Shown here: in pieces, positions 24,921 through 31,419 of the stretch
Layout of the letters: each line of letters starts with the position of its first letter
How positions within the stretch are numbered: position 1 is the first letter of the stretch
DNA from: Candidatus Uhrbacteria bacterium
Lineage (GTDB): Bacteria > Patescibacteriota > Patescibacteriia > SG8-24
Direction: 5' to 3'
Assembly (NCBI GenBank): GCA_016929435.1
Contig: JAFGIV010000011.1
Coordinates: forward strand, 1-34,536
Length of the DNA: 34,536 nt
Translations under genes and position numbers: made by a program
Notes under the pieces: model-generated
Database searches by the model: none
Told to the model about the DNA's origin: nothing
What the model saw: only the letters and a program-made list of their open reading frames with translations

Positions 24921-26096
24921 CTACCCGTCCCGCATCAGTGCGTAGAGGGCGGTGAAGGCACCGGCCAAAAGGAACGCCAGCCACCAGCCGTCAGGGAAAA
25001 CCCAGAAGATCGCCATCGCCAAGAGGCAGGCCAGGGCCTTCCCCACCCCCAACGCCATCTCGAAAAAAACCGCATGGTCGATTTCCGCCCGGTCCGACCG
25101 GGACAGCTCGTAGTTTATCGAGGCCATGGGGATCGCCACCATGTTCTTGGATACCCCATAGAACGCGTCAAAAAGGAAGACCCCCAGGCCGCCGACGGCC
25201 AGGGGACGGATCAGCCAGGATCCGGCGGTGAACACCACGCCGTTCCGCAGGACCGGCTGCCTGGCCCCCTCATCCACCAACCCGCCGGTATAGAGGACGA
25301 CCAGCACCCTGACGATCATGGCCGAAGACACTATCATTCCCAACGAAAGCAGGTCGGGTACCTTCAGGGCAATGAACACCGGCCACAGCCCCAGGGCGAT
25401 CATCTCCTCCCCGTAACCGAGATAGGCCAGGAAACGCCGCCGGTTCTCCGAACGGAAGACCCGGCGGACGGCCGAAAGATACGGCAGTCCCCGACCGGCC
25501 GAAATCTCCGGCGTGATCAGCATCGGGATATTGGAGGCGATCACCAGGACAATGACGACCGCAAACAGGGTAACCCAACCGCCAAGCATGACCAGCATTC
25601 CGCCCAAGGCCGGGGCAAAGGCCGTCACCAGGGAGGTCAGGGCCGTCAGGTTGGATATCTCGCGCCCGGTTTCCGGCCCCTGGCTACTGGCCGCAAAATC
25701 AGCGTGGTAGCTCGGCCAATAGATTGACTTCTGAATCGCCAACATGACGGCCGCCGGAACCACGAAACGCCAATCGCCGGAAATGGCGACAAAGGACAGG
25801 TAGTACAGGATCAGGAACGGCCCGCTTAGGGCCATGGCCCGCTCGTATCCCACCATCCGGCCGATCTTTCCGCCCAGCGGCAAGAGGAAAAAACAAAGGA
25901 AATAGACACCCAAGTAGAAGCCAAGGATGGAGATCACCGAAAACCCCTGCCGATAGAGATAGATCGGCTCATACAGCATCACCAATGCCACCGCAAAATC
26001 CAAAATGACCTTGGAGGCGTAAAGCTCCCTGATTCCCCGGGAGGGGTGTGGGGCCAGGTAATGGCCGACATATCTCCGCAAACGTTCCGTGAGCAT
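24921..26096 (-). CDS. MFS transporter, substrate unknown
   Basis: A 391-residue integral membrane protein with 11-12 predicted helices in two halves. The loop after helix 2 reads GGKIGRMVGYERAM, matching the major facilitator motif A pattern (G-x3-D/G-R-x-G-R/Y). A long loop (SAVRRVFRSENRRR) separates the halves. Nothing visible gives the substrate. It lies 24 nt after the tsaC-like gene and 11 nt before rsmA, so the three probably form an operon. An N-terminal amphipathic stretch (MLTERLRRYVGHYL) precedes the first helix. Confidence 0.82.
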   Translation of the reverse strand: MLTERLRRYVGHYLAPHPSRGIRELYASKVILDFAVALVMLYEPIYLYRQGFSVISILGFYLGVYFLCFFLLPLGGKIGRMVGYERAMALSGPFLILYYLSFVAISGDWRFVVPAAVMLAIQKSIYWPSYHADFAASSQGPETGREISNLTALTSLVTAFAPALGGMLVMLGGWVTLFAVVIVLVIASNIPMLITPEISAGRGLPYLSAVRRVFRSENRRRFLAYLGYGEEMIALGLWPVFIALKVPDLLSLGMIVSSAMIVRVLVVLYTGGLVDEGARQPVLRNGVVFTAGSWLIRPLAVGGLGVFLFDAFYGVSKNMVAIPMASINYELSRSDRAEIDHAVFFEMALGVGKALACLLAMAIFWVFPDGWWLAFLLAGAFTALYALMRDG

Positions 26097-26120
26097 GGCA
26101 ATGTGGCGCTATGCGGTGGC

Positions 26121-26723
26121 CTAAACGGCAACCGGCCCGGATCGCAACACCAAAACATCCTTCCCCACAACCCGGACGATCGTGGACGGCGGGCGTTCAG
26201 GAAGGTTTCCGGCGTCCAGGACCAGGTCAGGGCGGTCGGCCCTGCCCCGAAAGGAACGGCGGACGGCCGCAGCCGAATAGCAATTTGGATCACCGGAAAA
26301 ATTGGCGGAAGTGGAGGTAACCGGCCGTCCCAGGGCTGCCGGCAGGGCCCTGGCCCAAACCGAGGCCGGCACCCGCACGGCCGCATCCGGCCAAACCGAA
26401 AACGGGGATCCGGCCTTCCCCTTCAGGACAACGGTCAGCGGTCCGGGCCAGAATTTCCCTATCAACCCCAAAATCTTTTTGTTCAACCTGAAATTGGCCC
26501 TGACCTGGTCCTGGCCGCTGGCCACGAACGGCAGCTGTTTCTGTTTTGACCGTCCCTTGATCCGGCATATCCTGTCAATCGCCCCGGGAATGGACGGGTC
26601 GGCCGCCAATCCGTAGGCCGTATCGGTCGGAAAGACGACAACACCACCGCCCTGCAAGACGGCAACCGCCCTCTCCAGGGCGCGCTTGGATACGCAATAA
26701 AGATTTATCCTGATGGTCTTCAT
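26121..26723 (-). CDS. tsaC: L-threonylcarbamoyladenylate synthase (TsaC/Sua5/YrdC family)
   Basis: A 200-residue YrdC-domain protein. The family makes threonylcarbamoyl-AMP from threonine, bicarbonate and ATP, the first step of t6A37 modification in tRNAs reading ANN codons. Visible are GGGVVVFPTDTAYGLAAD near residues 25-42, the RIKGRSKQKQLPFV substrate loop, WPGPLTVVLKG, and TSTSANFSGD near 137-146. It lacks the extra C-terminal Sua5 domain, so it is TsaC-like in length. A TTAAAGG sequence directly abuts the ATG. It leads a probable operon with the transporter and rsmA. Confidence 0.93.
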   Translation of the reverse strand: MKTIRINLYCVSKRALERAVAVLQGGGVVVFPTDTAYGLAADPSIPGAIDRICRIKGRSKQKQLPFVASGQDQVRANFRLNKKILGLIGKFWPGPLTVVLKGKAGSPFSVWPDAAVRVPASVWARALPAALGRPVTSTSANFSGDPNCYSAAAVRRSFRGRADRPDLVLDAGNLPERPPSTIVRVVGKDVLVLRSGPVAV

Positions 26724-26786
26724 CCTTTAACCCCCAACCCCCGTATGGGGGCTTATGCCGAATTAGATTGCCAAGACATGAAAGAC
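26724..26786. other. Intergenic spacer with G/C palindrome
   Basis: This short gap between the epimerase stop and the tsaC-like start contains CCCCCGTATGGGGG, a palindromic hairpin resembling G/C runs after the ABC-F gene. It has no T tract on the minus strand. It could be a weak terminator or a repeat remnant. Confidence 0.4.
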
Positions 26787-27719
26787 CTAAACAAAATCCG
26801 GGTCGTCCTTGGCGGCCTCAAAGGTCAATCTCAACCCCTCCCCCACCGGAACGACCGCCTCCCAACCGGCGACCTCCCTGGCCCTTGCGGGATCCAGGCA
26901 GCTGCGCCGGTCCTCTTTCGCCACTTCCGGCCCGTGAACCACCCCCGCTTCCCGTCCGTTAATTTCCGCCAGGGATTCAACCAGGTCATTGACGCTGGTT
27001 TCCCGTCCGGTGCTGACGTTGAAGGTCCCGTCCAATTCCCGTTCCACGGCCCTCCCCACCATTTCCGCCACATCGGTCACGAAAACGTAGTCCCTGGTCT
27101 GGCCGCCGTCGCCGTTGACGGTCGGGCTTTCCCCGCGCATCATCTTCCGGATGAAATTCGCCACCACCCCGGCCTCCCCCCTGACCGTCTGGCGCGGACC
27201 GTAAACGTTGGCGAAACGGAGGATGGCCACCCGGATGCCGTGCAGTTCGCGGAACAGGTTCAGGTAATGCTCGAAGGACAGCTTGGAGATGCCGTATGGG
27301 GAAACCGGCCGGCCGGCGAATTCCTCTGGGGTCGGAAAGACGGTCGGCGATCCGTAGGTGGCGGCCGAGGAGGCGAATACGACCTGCCTGACCCCGGACC
27401 GAACGGCCGCCTCTACCACGTTCAAGCCGCCGATGGTGTTGACGCTCGCGTCATGCCCCGGTTCCCTCAGGGAACGGCGGACGTCAATCTGGGCCGCCAG
27501 GTGGACAAGGCAATCCGGCCTGATCTCCCCGATCAGCCCGGCCGCTTCCCCGGACCGGATATCCAAACGGTGGAGAACGGCCCCATCCGAAAGGTTCGAT
27601 TCCCGGCCGGTCGAAAGGTCATCAATGACGTGAACGGCATGGCCGGCGCTCAGCAACCGATCCGTCACGTGTGAGCCGATGAAACCGGCTCCGCCGGTGA
27701 CGATGATGGTTTTGGACAT
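26787..27719 (-). CDS. NAD-dependent nucleotide-sugar epimerase/dehydratase (extended SDR)
   Basis: A 310-residue protein of the UDP-glucose 4-epimerase-like SDR family, which interconverts nucleotide sugars for surface polysaccharides. The NAD-binding motif TGGAGFIGSH is at residues 8-17, the DDLSTG loop follows strand 2, and the active site is YGISK (Y-x3-K) near 147, with the SSAATYG-like serine motif upstream. FANVYGPRQ is the usual substrate-side motif. The start at 27719 puts the Rossmann strand at the N-terminus; an alternative start at 27764 adds 15 residues without family character. Two promoter-like elements lie upstream. The exact substrate is not readable. Confidence 0.9.
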   Translation of the reverse strand: MSKTIIVTGGAGFIGSHVTDRLLSAGHAVHVIDDLSTGRESNLSDGAVLHRLDIRSGEAAGLIGEIRPDCLVHLAAQIDVRRSLREPGHDASVNTIGGLNVVEAAVRSGVRQVVFASSAATYGSPTVFPTPEEFAGRPVSPYGISKLSFEHYLNLFRELHGIRVAILRFANVYGPRQTVRGEAGVVANFIRKMMRGESPTVNGDGGQTRDYVFVTDVAEMVGRAVERELDGTFNVSTGRETSVNDLVESLAEINGREAGVVHGPEVAKEDRRSCLDPARAREVAGWEAVVPVGEGLRLTFEAAKDDPDFV

Positions 27720-27804
27720 AGGTGTTGATCCAGACCCCTGCCTTCGCTTCGCTACGGCGGGCACGGCCCAAACCCCTGAGGGGAGCTTGATTTATTGTGG
27801 TTTG

Positions 27805-27813
27805 ATTATAGCA
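27805..27813 (-). promoter_or_regulatory. Extended -10 promoter of the epimerase gene
   Basis: TGCTATAAT on the minus strand. It implies a leader of about 80 nt to the start at 27719. The leader includes a small hairpin (CCCCTCAGGGG) and a GC-rich CGAAGCGAAGG stretch. Confidence 0.6.
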
Positions 27814-27928
27814 AACAAACGCTTTAAAATGCGATTCGCCTAGTCTCCATTGGAAATTGTGGCAGAAACGAAAAAGTCCCGCCAACCCGCACCGAAGCGA
27901 TGCAAGCTGCATGTACTCTCCGCACCGG

Positions 27929-27937
27929 ACTATACCA
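27929..27937 (-). promoter_or_regulatory. Second extended -10-like element upstream of the epimerase
   Basis: TGGTATAGT on the minus strand, directly after the prfB terminator-like hairpin. It would give a transcript starting near 27922 that either reads into the epimerase with a leader of about 200 nt or makes a short RNA. One base off the consensus hexamer. Confidence 0.35.
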
Positions 27938-27954
27938 AAATAAATCACCCTGCC

Positions 27955-27983
27955 AAAAAGGGAGTGTGGGGGTAAATCCCCAC
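27955..27983 (-). terminator. Weak terminator downstream of prfB
   Basis: Minus-strand stem GTGGGG / CCCCAC (6 bp, loop ATTTAC; 27966-27983) followed after six bases by five Ts. It lies about 30 nt past the prfB stop. The gap before the T tract makes it weak. Confidence 0.45.
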
Positions 27984-28014
27984 CTTCCGCACCGGCGAGT
28001 CGATTTCGCGTGGG

Positions 28015-29160
28015 CTACTCCCCTTTCTTCAGTAACCTCAGGTACGCCTCAACGAACGGGTCTAAATCGCCGTCCAGGACCCGATCCGTCTCCTGGTCCC
28101 TGACCTCAAACTTTGTCCGGTGGTCCTTCACCATGTGATACGGGTGAAGGACGTATGACCGGATCTGGTTTCCCCACTCCGCACTCTTGAACTCCCCCCT
28201 AAGCTTCAGGCGTTCCGCCTCCCGTTCCCTCATCTTCATGGCCTGGAGCCGGGCGGACAGGATGCGCATGGCGGTTTCCTTGTTCTGGGTCTGGGACCGC
28301 TCGTTCTGGCAGGTAACGACCGTGTTGGTGGGGAGATGCGTAAGGCGCACGGCGGAATAGGTGGTCTGCACGCCCTGTCCGCCGTGACCTCCGGAAAGGT
28401 AGGTGTCGATGCGCAGGTCCTCCGGGTTGATCTCCACTTCCGCCACTTCCCCCAGGTCCGGCAGAACCTCCACCAGGGCAAAGGACGTCTGACGCAAATT
28501 ATCCGCATTGAACGGGGACTGACGCACCAGCCGGTGCACCCCAGCCTCGCATTTCAGGTGACCGAAGGAGAAACGGCCGCCCACGCCGAAAGTGACGCTC
28601 TTGATGCCGGCCTCGTCCCCCCGGCTCTCGTCCAGAATTTTTACCGTCCATCCCTTGATTTCGGCATAGCGGAAATACATCCGCTTGAGCATCTCCGCCC
28701 AGTCCATGGCCTCCGTTCCCCCGGCCCCGGCATGGATGGCCACGATGGCATCGCCGGAATCGTATTCCTCGCCCAAAAGGGTCGTAAACTCCAGTCTCTC
28801 GAATTTACCGGTCAATTCGGAAAGCTGCCTGACGATATCATCCTCTATCCCCTGATTTTCCTCCTGATCCCGGGCCTCTTTCCTGTCCTCCATCACCTCG
28901 TCGGACGCCATCCTGGCGAAATCCAGCAGGTCCTCGGTCTCCTTCCCTATCCCTGCCCAGGAATCGTAAAAATCCCGCAATCCGGCCAGTTTGCGGCTGG
29001 TCACCTGGGCCCTGTCCGAATTGCCCCAAAAATCCGGCTGCTGGGTTTCCCATTCCAGGGCATCGATCTCCGCCTTCAGCCTTTCCATGTCCAGAAGATC
29101 CCAGGCTGCCCTGATTCGGGCCATCAGGCCCTCGATTTCCGCGATTACCGGCTTGATCAT
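28015..29160 (-). CDS. prfB: Peptide chain release factor 2
   Basis: A 381-residue class I release factor that recognises UGA and UAA stops and triggers hydrolysis of peptidyl-tRNA. The stop-recognition tripeptide SPF is present (VRQSPFNADN), which marks RF2. The catalytic loop is GGHGGQGVQTTYSAVRLTH, keeping GGQ, although the residue after it is Gly rather than the common His. Length is slightly above the usual 365. The frame is continuous, with no in-frame UGA and no CTTTGAC shift site near codon 25, so the common autoregulatory frameshift of prfB is absent. A TGGTAAGAT extended -10 ends 9 nt before the ATG. Confidence 0.96.
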   Translation of the reverse strand: MIKPVIAEIEGLMARIRAAWDLLDMERLKAEIDALEWETQQPDFWGNSDRAQVTSRKLAGLRDFYDSWAGIGKETEDLLDFARMASDEVMEDRKEARDQEENQGIEDDIVRQLSELTGKFERLEFTTLLGEEYDSGDAIVAIHAGAGGTEAMDWAEMLKRMYFRYAEIKGWTVKILDESRGDEAGIKSVTFGVGGRFSFGHLKCEAGVHRLVRQSPFNADNLRQTSFALVEVLPDLGEVAEVEINPEDLRIDTYLSGGHGGQGVQTTYSAVRLTHLPTNTVVTCQNERSQTQNKETAMRILSARLQAMKMREREAERLKLRGEFKSAEWGNQIRSYVLHPYHMVKDHRTKFEVRDQETDRVLDGDLDPFVEAYLRLLKKGE

Positions 29161-29169
29161 AACGGGGGT

Positions 29170-29178
29170 ATCTTACCA
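29170..29178 (-). promoter_or_regulatory. Extended -10 promoter of prfB
   Basis: TGGTAAGAT on the minus strand, one base from the consensus hexamer, with 9 nt to the ATG. It predicts a leaderless prfB mRNA and follows the DUF4870-like gene's terminator, so prfB is likely independent. Confidence 0.5.
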
Positions 29179-29236
29179 GAAAGTCAGGAAAGTGAAATAA
29201 GGGATGCCGGTTTGCCGAAACCGTACGGGGTTCGCC

Positions 29237-29258
29237 AAAAAAGCGGCCGTCTCCCGCT
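29237..29258 (-). terminator. Terminator overlapping the stop of the DUF4870-like gene
   Basis: Minus-strand stem AGCGG / CCGCT with a 7-base loop, followed by six Ts (29237-29242). The stem begins within the TAG stop codon, so termination is immediate. Confidence 0.75.
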
Positions 29259-29694
29259 ATACCCTAAGCATCTGCGCGTATTTCCCCAACAGCGGAATCT
29301 CCCACCGCTCCCCGCGCCAGGCCATGACGATGCCCACAACGGATATCGCCAGTACCAAAATATAAATTATTGACCCAAAATTCGGAATCCAGGTCACCAG
29401 GCTCAATATCGACTGGACGGCGAAGACCACGATCCCCTGCCGGCAGTGGAACAGGGCGAATTCGCTCCGGTTCCTGGCCAAAAGCGGCACCAGGAACAGC
29501 AGGCCCACATAGCTCAAGGATGCCAATAGGCGGTTGTCCCGGACATCCGGATCCATCGGCTTCCTCTCCGGTTTTTCGACTTTTTCAATGGCGGGCTCGG
29601 CAACTTCGGCGTTTTCGCTTTTTTTCGGTTCCCCTATCGGCTTTTCCTCGGTTTTCGTCTCTTGAGACATAGGTTTGGAATTCTGGTCAGTCAT
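29257..29694 (-). CDS. DUF4870/Tic20-like small membrane protein
   Basis: A 145-residue protein. Residues 1-50 are charged and low in complexity (K, E, P). The rest has three membrane helices at about 57-73, 87-103 and 108-128. The motif ARNRSEFALFHCRQGIVVF between helices 1 and 2 is the hallmark pattern of DUF4870-like proteins (a basic stretch, F-x-x-FH-x-xQ). Their function is unknown; some resemble the Tic20 fold. It has its own extended -10 promoter and a terminator that overlaps its stop, so it is a single-gene unit. Confidence 0.82.
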   Translation of the reverse strand: MTDQNSKPMSQETKTEEKPIGEPKKSENAEVAEPAIEKVEKPERKPMDPDVRDNRLLASLSYVGLLFLVPLLARNRSEFALFHCRQGIVVFAVQSILSLVTWIPNFGSIIYILVLAISVVGIVMAWRGERWEIPLLGKYAQMLRV

Positions 29695-29722
29695 GGCTTT
29701 AGGTAAAAATTATCTTGGTCTG

Positions 29723-29731
29723 ATTATACCA
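29723..29731 (-). promoter_or_regulatory. Extended -10 promoter of the DUF4870-like gene
   Basis: TGGTATAAT on the minus strand, 28 nt before the ATG at 29694. Confidence 0.65.
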
Positions 29732-29774
29732 GAAAAACGAAAATCCCAGACCGTGACGCGTTGCGCCAACCGGT

Positions 29775-29865
29775 CAAAACCTATACATCCGTTTTCAGAC
29801 ACAAAAGCCGGGGATGTCCCCGGCTTAAGAATCTCCATTGCCACAAATGCCATTGCTCCAAAAAT
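29775..29865. repeat. 91-bp direct repeat, copy 1
   Basis: Starts CAAAACCTATACATCCG and ends CTCCAAAAAT. It matches 31146-31236 at 89 of 91 positions by eye (T/C in CTATAC and G/A in CATTGCTCC). It contains a 10-bp hairpin. It lies just downstream of the metalloprotease cassette. Confidence 0.9.
29803..29826 (-). terminator. Terminator hairpin inside repeat copy 1
   Basis: Stem AAGCCGGGGA / TCCCCGGCTT, followed on the minus strand by TTTTGTGTC. It would terminate the matrixin cassette transcript about 75 nt past the last stop. Confidence 0.65.
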
Positions 29866-29898
29866 ATGTCTTGGCGACGCTTAATTTAATCAGGTCGT

Positions 29899-30492
29899 CT
29901 ATTTGACTGCGGAATCGATCTGCGACTCAAGTTCCGATAGCGTCACGTCATCCTTGCCGAAGACGCTCGAAACGAAAGGCCTTTCCCGTTCCGTTCCGAG
30001 AGTGTCATTTTCGTTAACGATAAACTTCCCTTGGGCTTCACCCGCCACCCAATAATCGTCCCCCTTACCGAACCGATAAATGAAAACAACGACCTTACTT
30101 CCCAATTCAAAATCCGGTGATCCCTCTGCCACCATGGTATGGTCACCGACCGTACCGCCAAGAGCCTTAACCTTAACGACTTGCGCATCCAAACCGCCAT
30201 AATTAGACAGATACCTGTCGACTCTTACCGTGGCGGTTGTGACGACATCATGCTCACCCGCTCGAAAAATGGATCTCTCCCGATTTACTGCGATATCGTC
30301 AACCACTCCGACAATTACGGCATCGCTATTAAGGGATAATTCCCCAACATCCCTGGGGATCATGATGGAACTAACAATCACCGACGTATCCGAATGGGCA
30401 CTGTCGAGGAAGAACGTCCCGTAAACCATCCCCACCGACACGGACAGAGCCACCGCTCCGCCAGTCAGGACGCATTTTTCAGTCAGATTCAT
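29899..30492 (-). CDS. Exported protein of unknown function paired with the metalloprotease
   Basis: A 197-residue protein with an N-terminal signal or anchor segment (LTGGAVALSVSVGMVYGTFF). The mature part is strand-rich: NSDAVIVGVVDDI near residue 55, VVTTATVRVDRYL near 85, then a GGTVGDHTMVAEGSPDF turn and GSKVVVFIYRFG. This arrangement is familiar from small secreted proteins of unknown role found in several phyla, but I cannot name a family with confidence. It starts 6 nt after the metalloprotease gene. Sampled lines of the pair have about 50% GC, below the cluster to the left. A partner, substrate or inhibitor of the protease is possible but unproven. Confidence 0.7.
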   Translation of the reverse strand: MNLTEKCVLTGGAVALSVSVGMVYGTFFLDSAHSDTSVIVSSIMIPRDVGELSLNSDAVIVGVVDDIAVNRERSIFRAGEHDVVTTATVRVDRYLSNYGGLDAQVVKVKALGGTVGDHTMVAEGSPDFELGSKVVVFIYRFGKGDDYWVAGEAQGKFIVNENDTLGTERERPFVSSVFGKDDVTLSELESQIDSAVK

Positions 30493-30498
30493 GGATAT

Positions 30499-31050
30499 TT
30501 ATGGGTATACGTAATTTATTCCGTTGATATCATCCGTCTCCAGCGATCGCTTTTTGGTTTCGCCCGGCAATATGCTGTAATACATGGTTTTTTCCGTGTC
30601 GGAACCGCCGAAAAGATCCCCTAATACCAGCCAATGTCCCAATTCATGGGCAACGACACTCTGCACGTCAATCTTGTTCGGCTCTCCAGAAGTTGACCAC
30701 TGGTAATAGGTATTCAAAACCGTATCGGTATCCAACAACGTGCTGCCCGATCGGTTTATGTATGTTTTTCCAGGCGGTTGCAAATAACCCAAATCCTGAA
30801 CATACATGGAATGGCCGGATGATCCCGTATTGAAATAGAACGGTGAGGATGCGGCGTTCCATGTCCCCATGGCCGAAGCCAATGGAGAAATCCAAGCGCT
30901 GGGCCAGGAGGCTTCCACCTGAATGGCGATCGGGTAGCCTGACCATTTATATCCTAGGTAACTATACGCTTTTGCAAACCCAACCGATACCGTGAACAGC
31001 GTCAAACATACCGTCAAGCAAACAGCTGACCTCCTACCAAATTTTGGCAT
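30499..31050 (-). CDS. Secreted matrixin-like zinc metalloprotease
   Basis: A 183-residue protein with a signal peptide (residues 1-29, ending GFAKA) and a metzincin catalytic domain. The zinc motif is VVAHELGHWLVLGD near residues 132-145: HExxH with an aspartate as the likely third ligand, as in snapalysin (HExxHxxGxxD), not the His of classical matrixins. A downstream Met (EKTMYYS) fits the Met-turn. The C-terminal LETDDINGINYVYP is the usual matrixin last helix. There is no pro-domain or cysteine switch, so it may be made active or be controlled by its neighbour. It is first of a two-gene cassette flanked by 91-bp direct repeats. Confidence 0.87.
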   Translation of the reverse strand: MPKFGRRSAVCLTVCLTLFTVSVGFAKAYSYLGYKWSGYPIAIQVEASWPSAWISPLASAMGTWNAASSPFYFNTGSSGHSMYVQDLGYLQPPGKTYINRSGSTLLDTDTVLNTYYQWSTSGEPNKIDVQSVVAHELGHWLVLGDLFGGSDTEKTMYYSILPGETKKRSLETDDINGINYVYP

Positions 31051-31075
31051 ATTTATAAATCTAACGAGTGAAATA

Positions 31076-31081
31076 ATTATA
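31076..31081 (-). promoter_or_regulatory. -10 box of the metalloprotease cassette
   Basis: A perfect TATAAT on the minus strand, 25 nt before the ATG. No clear -35. A 12-bp palindrome starts 2 bp upstream of it (31083-31094). Confidence 0.55.
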
Positions 31082-31082
31082 G

Positions 31083-31094
31083 TGTGAATTCACA
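31083..31094. promoter_or_regulatory. 12-bp palindrome, possible operator
   Basis: TGTGAATTCACA is a perfect inverted repeat immediately upstream of the -10 box of the metalloprotease cassette, where a regulator could block or assist polymerase. No regulator gene is nearby. Confidence 0.4.
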
Positions 31095-31145
31095 AAAATA
31101 TGATATCACCGAATTGTTTTTTTTTTGCAAATAGGATCCTTCGTA

Positions 31146-31236
31146 CAAAACCTACACATCCGTTTTCAGACACAAAAGCCGGGGATGTCCCCGGCTTAAG
31201 AATCTCCATTGCCACAAATGCCATTACTCCAAAAAT
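31146..31236. repeat. 91-bp direct repeat, copy 2
   Basis: Same sequence as 29775-29865 apart from two positions, offset by 1371 bp. Its hairpin (31174-31197) should also terminate minus-strand transcripts arriving from the right. It lies upstream of the cassette promoter, so the two copies bracket the cassette. Confidence 0.9.
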
Positions 31237-31286
31237 TTGATTCCTTTCGGACGGTCAGACCAAGAATCCGGGTTCCGATAAAAACC

Positions 31287-31323
31287 GAACAAAACCCGCC
31301 CGGCGGATTGCCGAGCGGGTTTT
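31287..31323 (-). terminator. 37-bp terminator repeat, copy left of ABC-F
   Basis: Inverted repeat AAAACCCGCCCGGC / GCCGAGCGGGTTTT with loop GGATT. It can act on either strand. It matches 33075-33111 at 36 of 37 positions. It lies about 97 nt past the ABC-F stop. Confidence 0.8.
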
Positions 31324-31341
31324 ATCACGAACCCCTTCCCC

Positions 31342-31410
31342 TTAAGTCCCCAGCGCCCCCCTAAACATCCCCCAGCGCCCCCCTAAATCCCCCAATACTG
31401 GGGGACTTAT
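31342..31410. repeat. G/C-rich tandem and inverted repeat after ABC-F
   Basis: Two tandem copies of CCCCAGCGCCCCCCTAAA (the second beginning near 31370) lie between inverted ends TAAGTCCCC and GGGGACTTA. An inner hairpin CCCCC-AATACT-GGGGG lies at 31389-31404. It resembles a REP- or MITE-like element. It has no T tract on the minus strand. Confidence 0.55.
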
Positions 31411-31419
31411 AATGATTGG

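Larger units (their letters stand above)
27820..28014. other. Intergenic region between prfB and the epimerase gene
   Basis: No convincing gene. It contains three direct copies of CCGCACCG (27887-27894, 27920-27927, 27987-27994), spaced 33 and 67 bp apart, and an inverted repeat ATGCA-AGC-TGCAT (27900-27912). A terminator-like hairpin for prfB (27955-27983) and a promoter-like element (27929-27937) also lie here. Confidence 0.45.

Noticed and set aside
24910-24984. Upstream start of rsmA at 24984
   Set aside because: It overlaps the end of the transporter gene and adds 25 residues without family character. The methionine at 24909 begins the conserved N-terminus.
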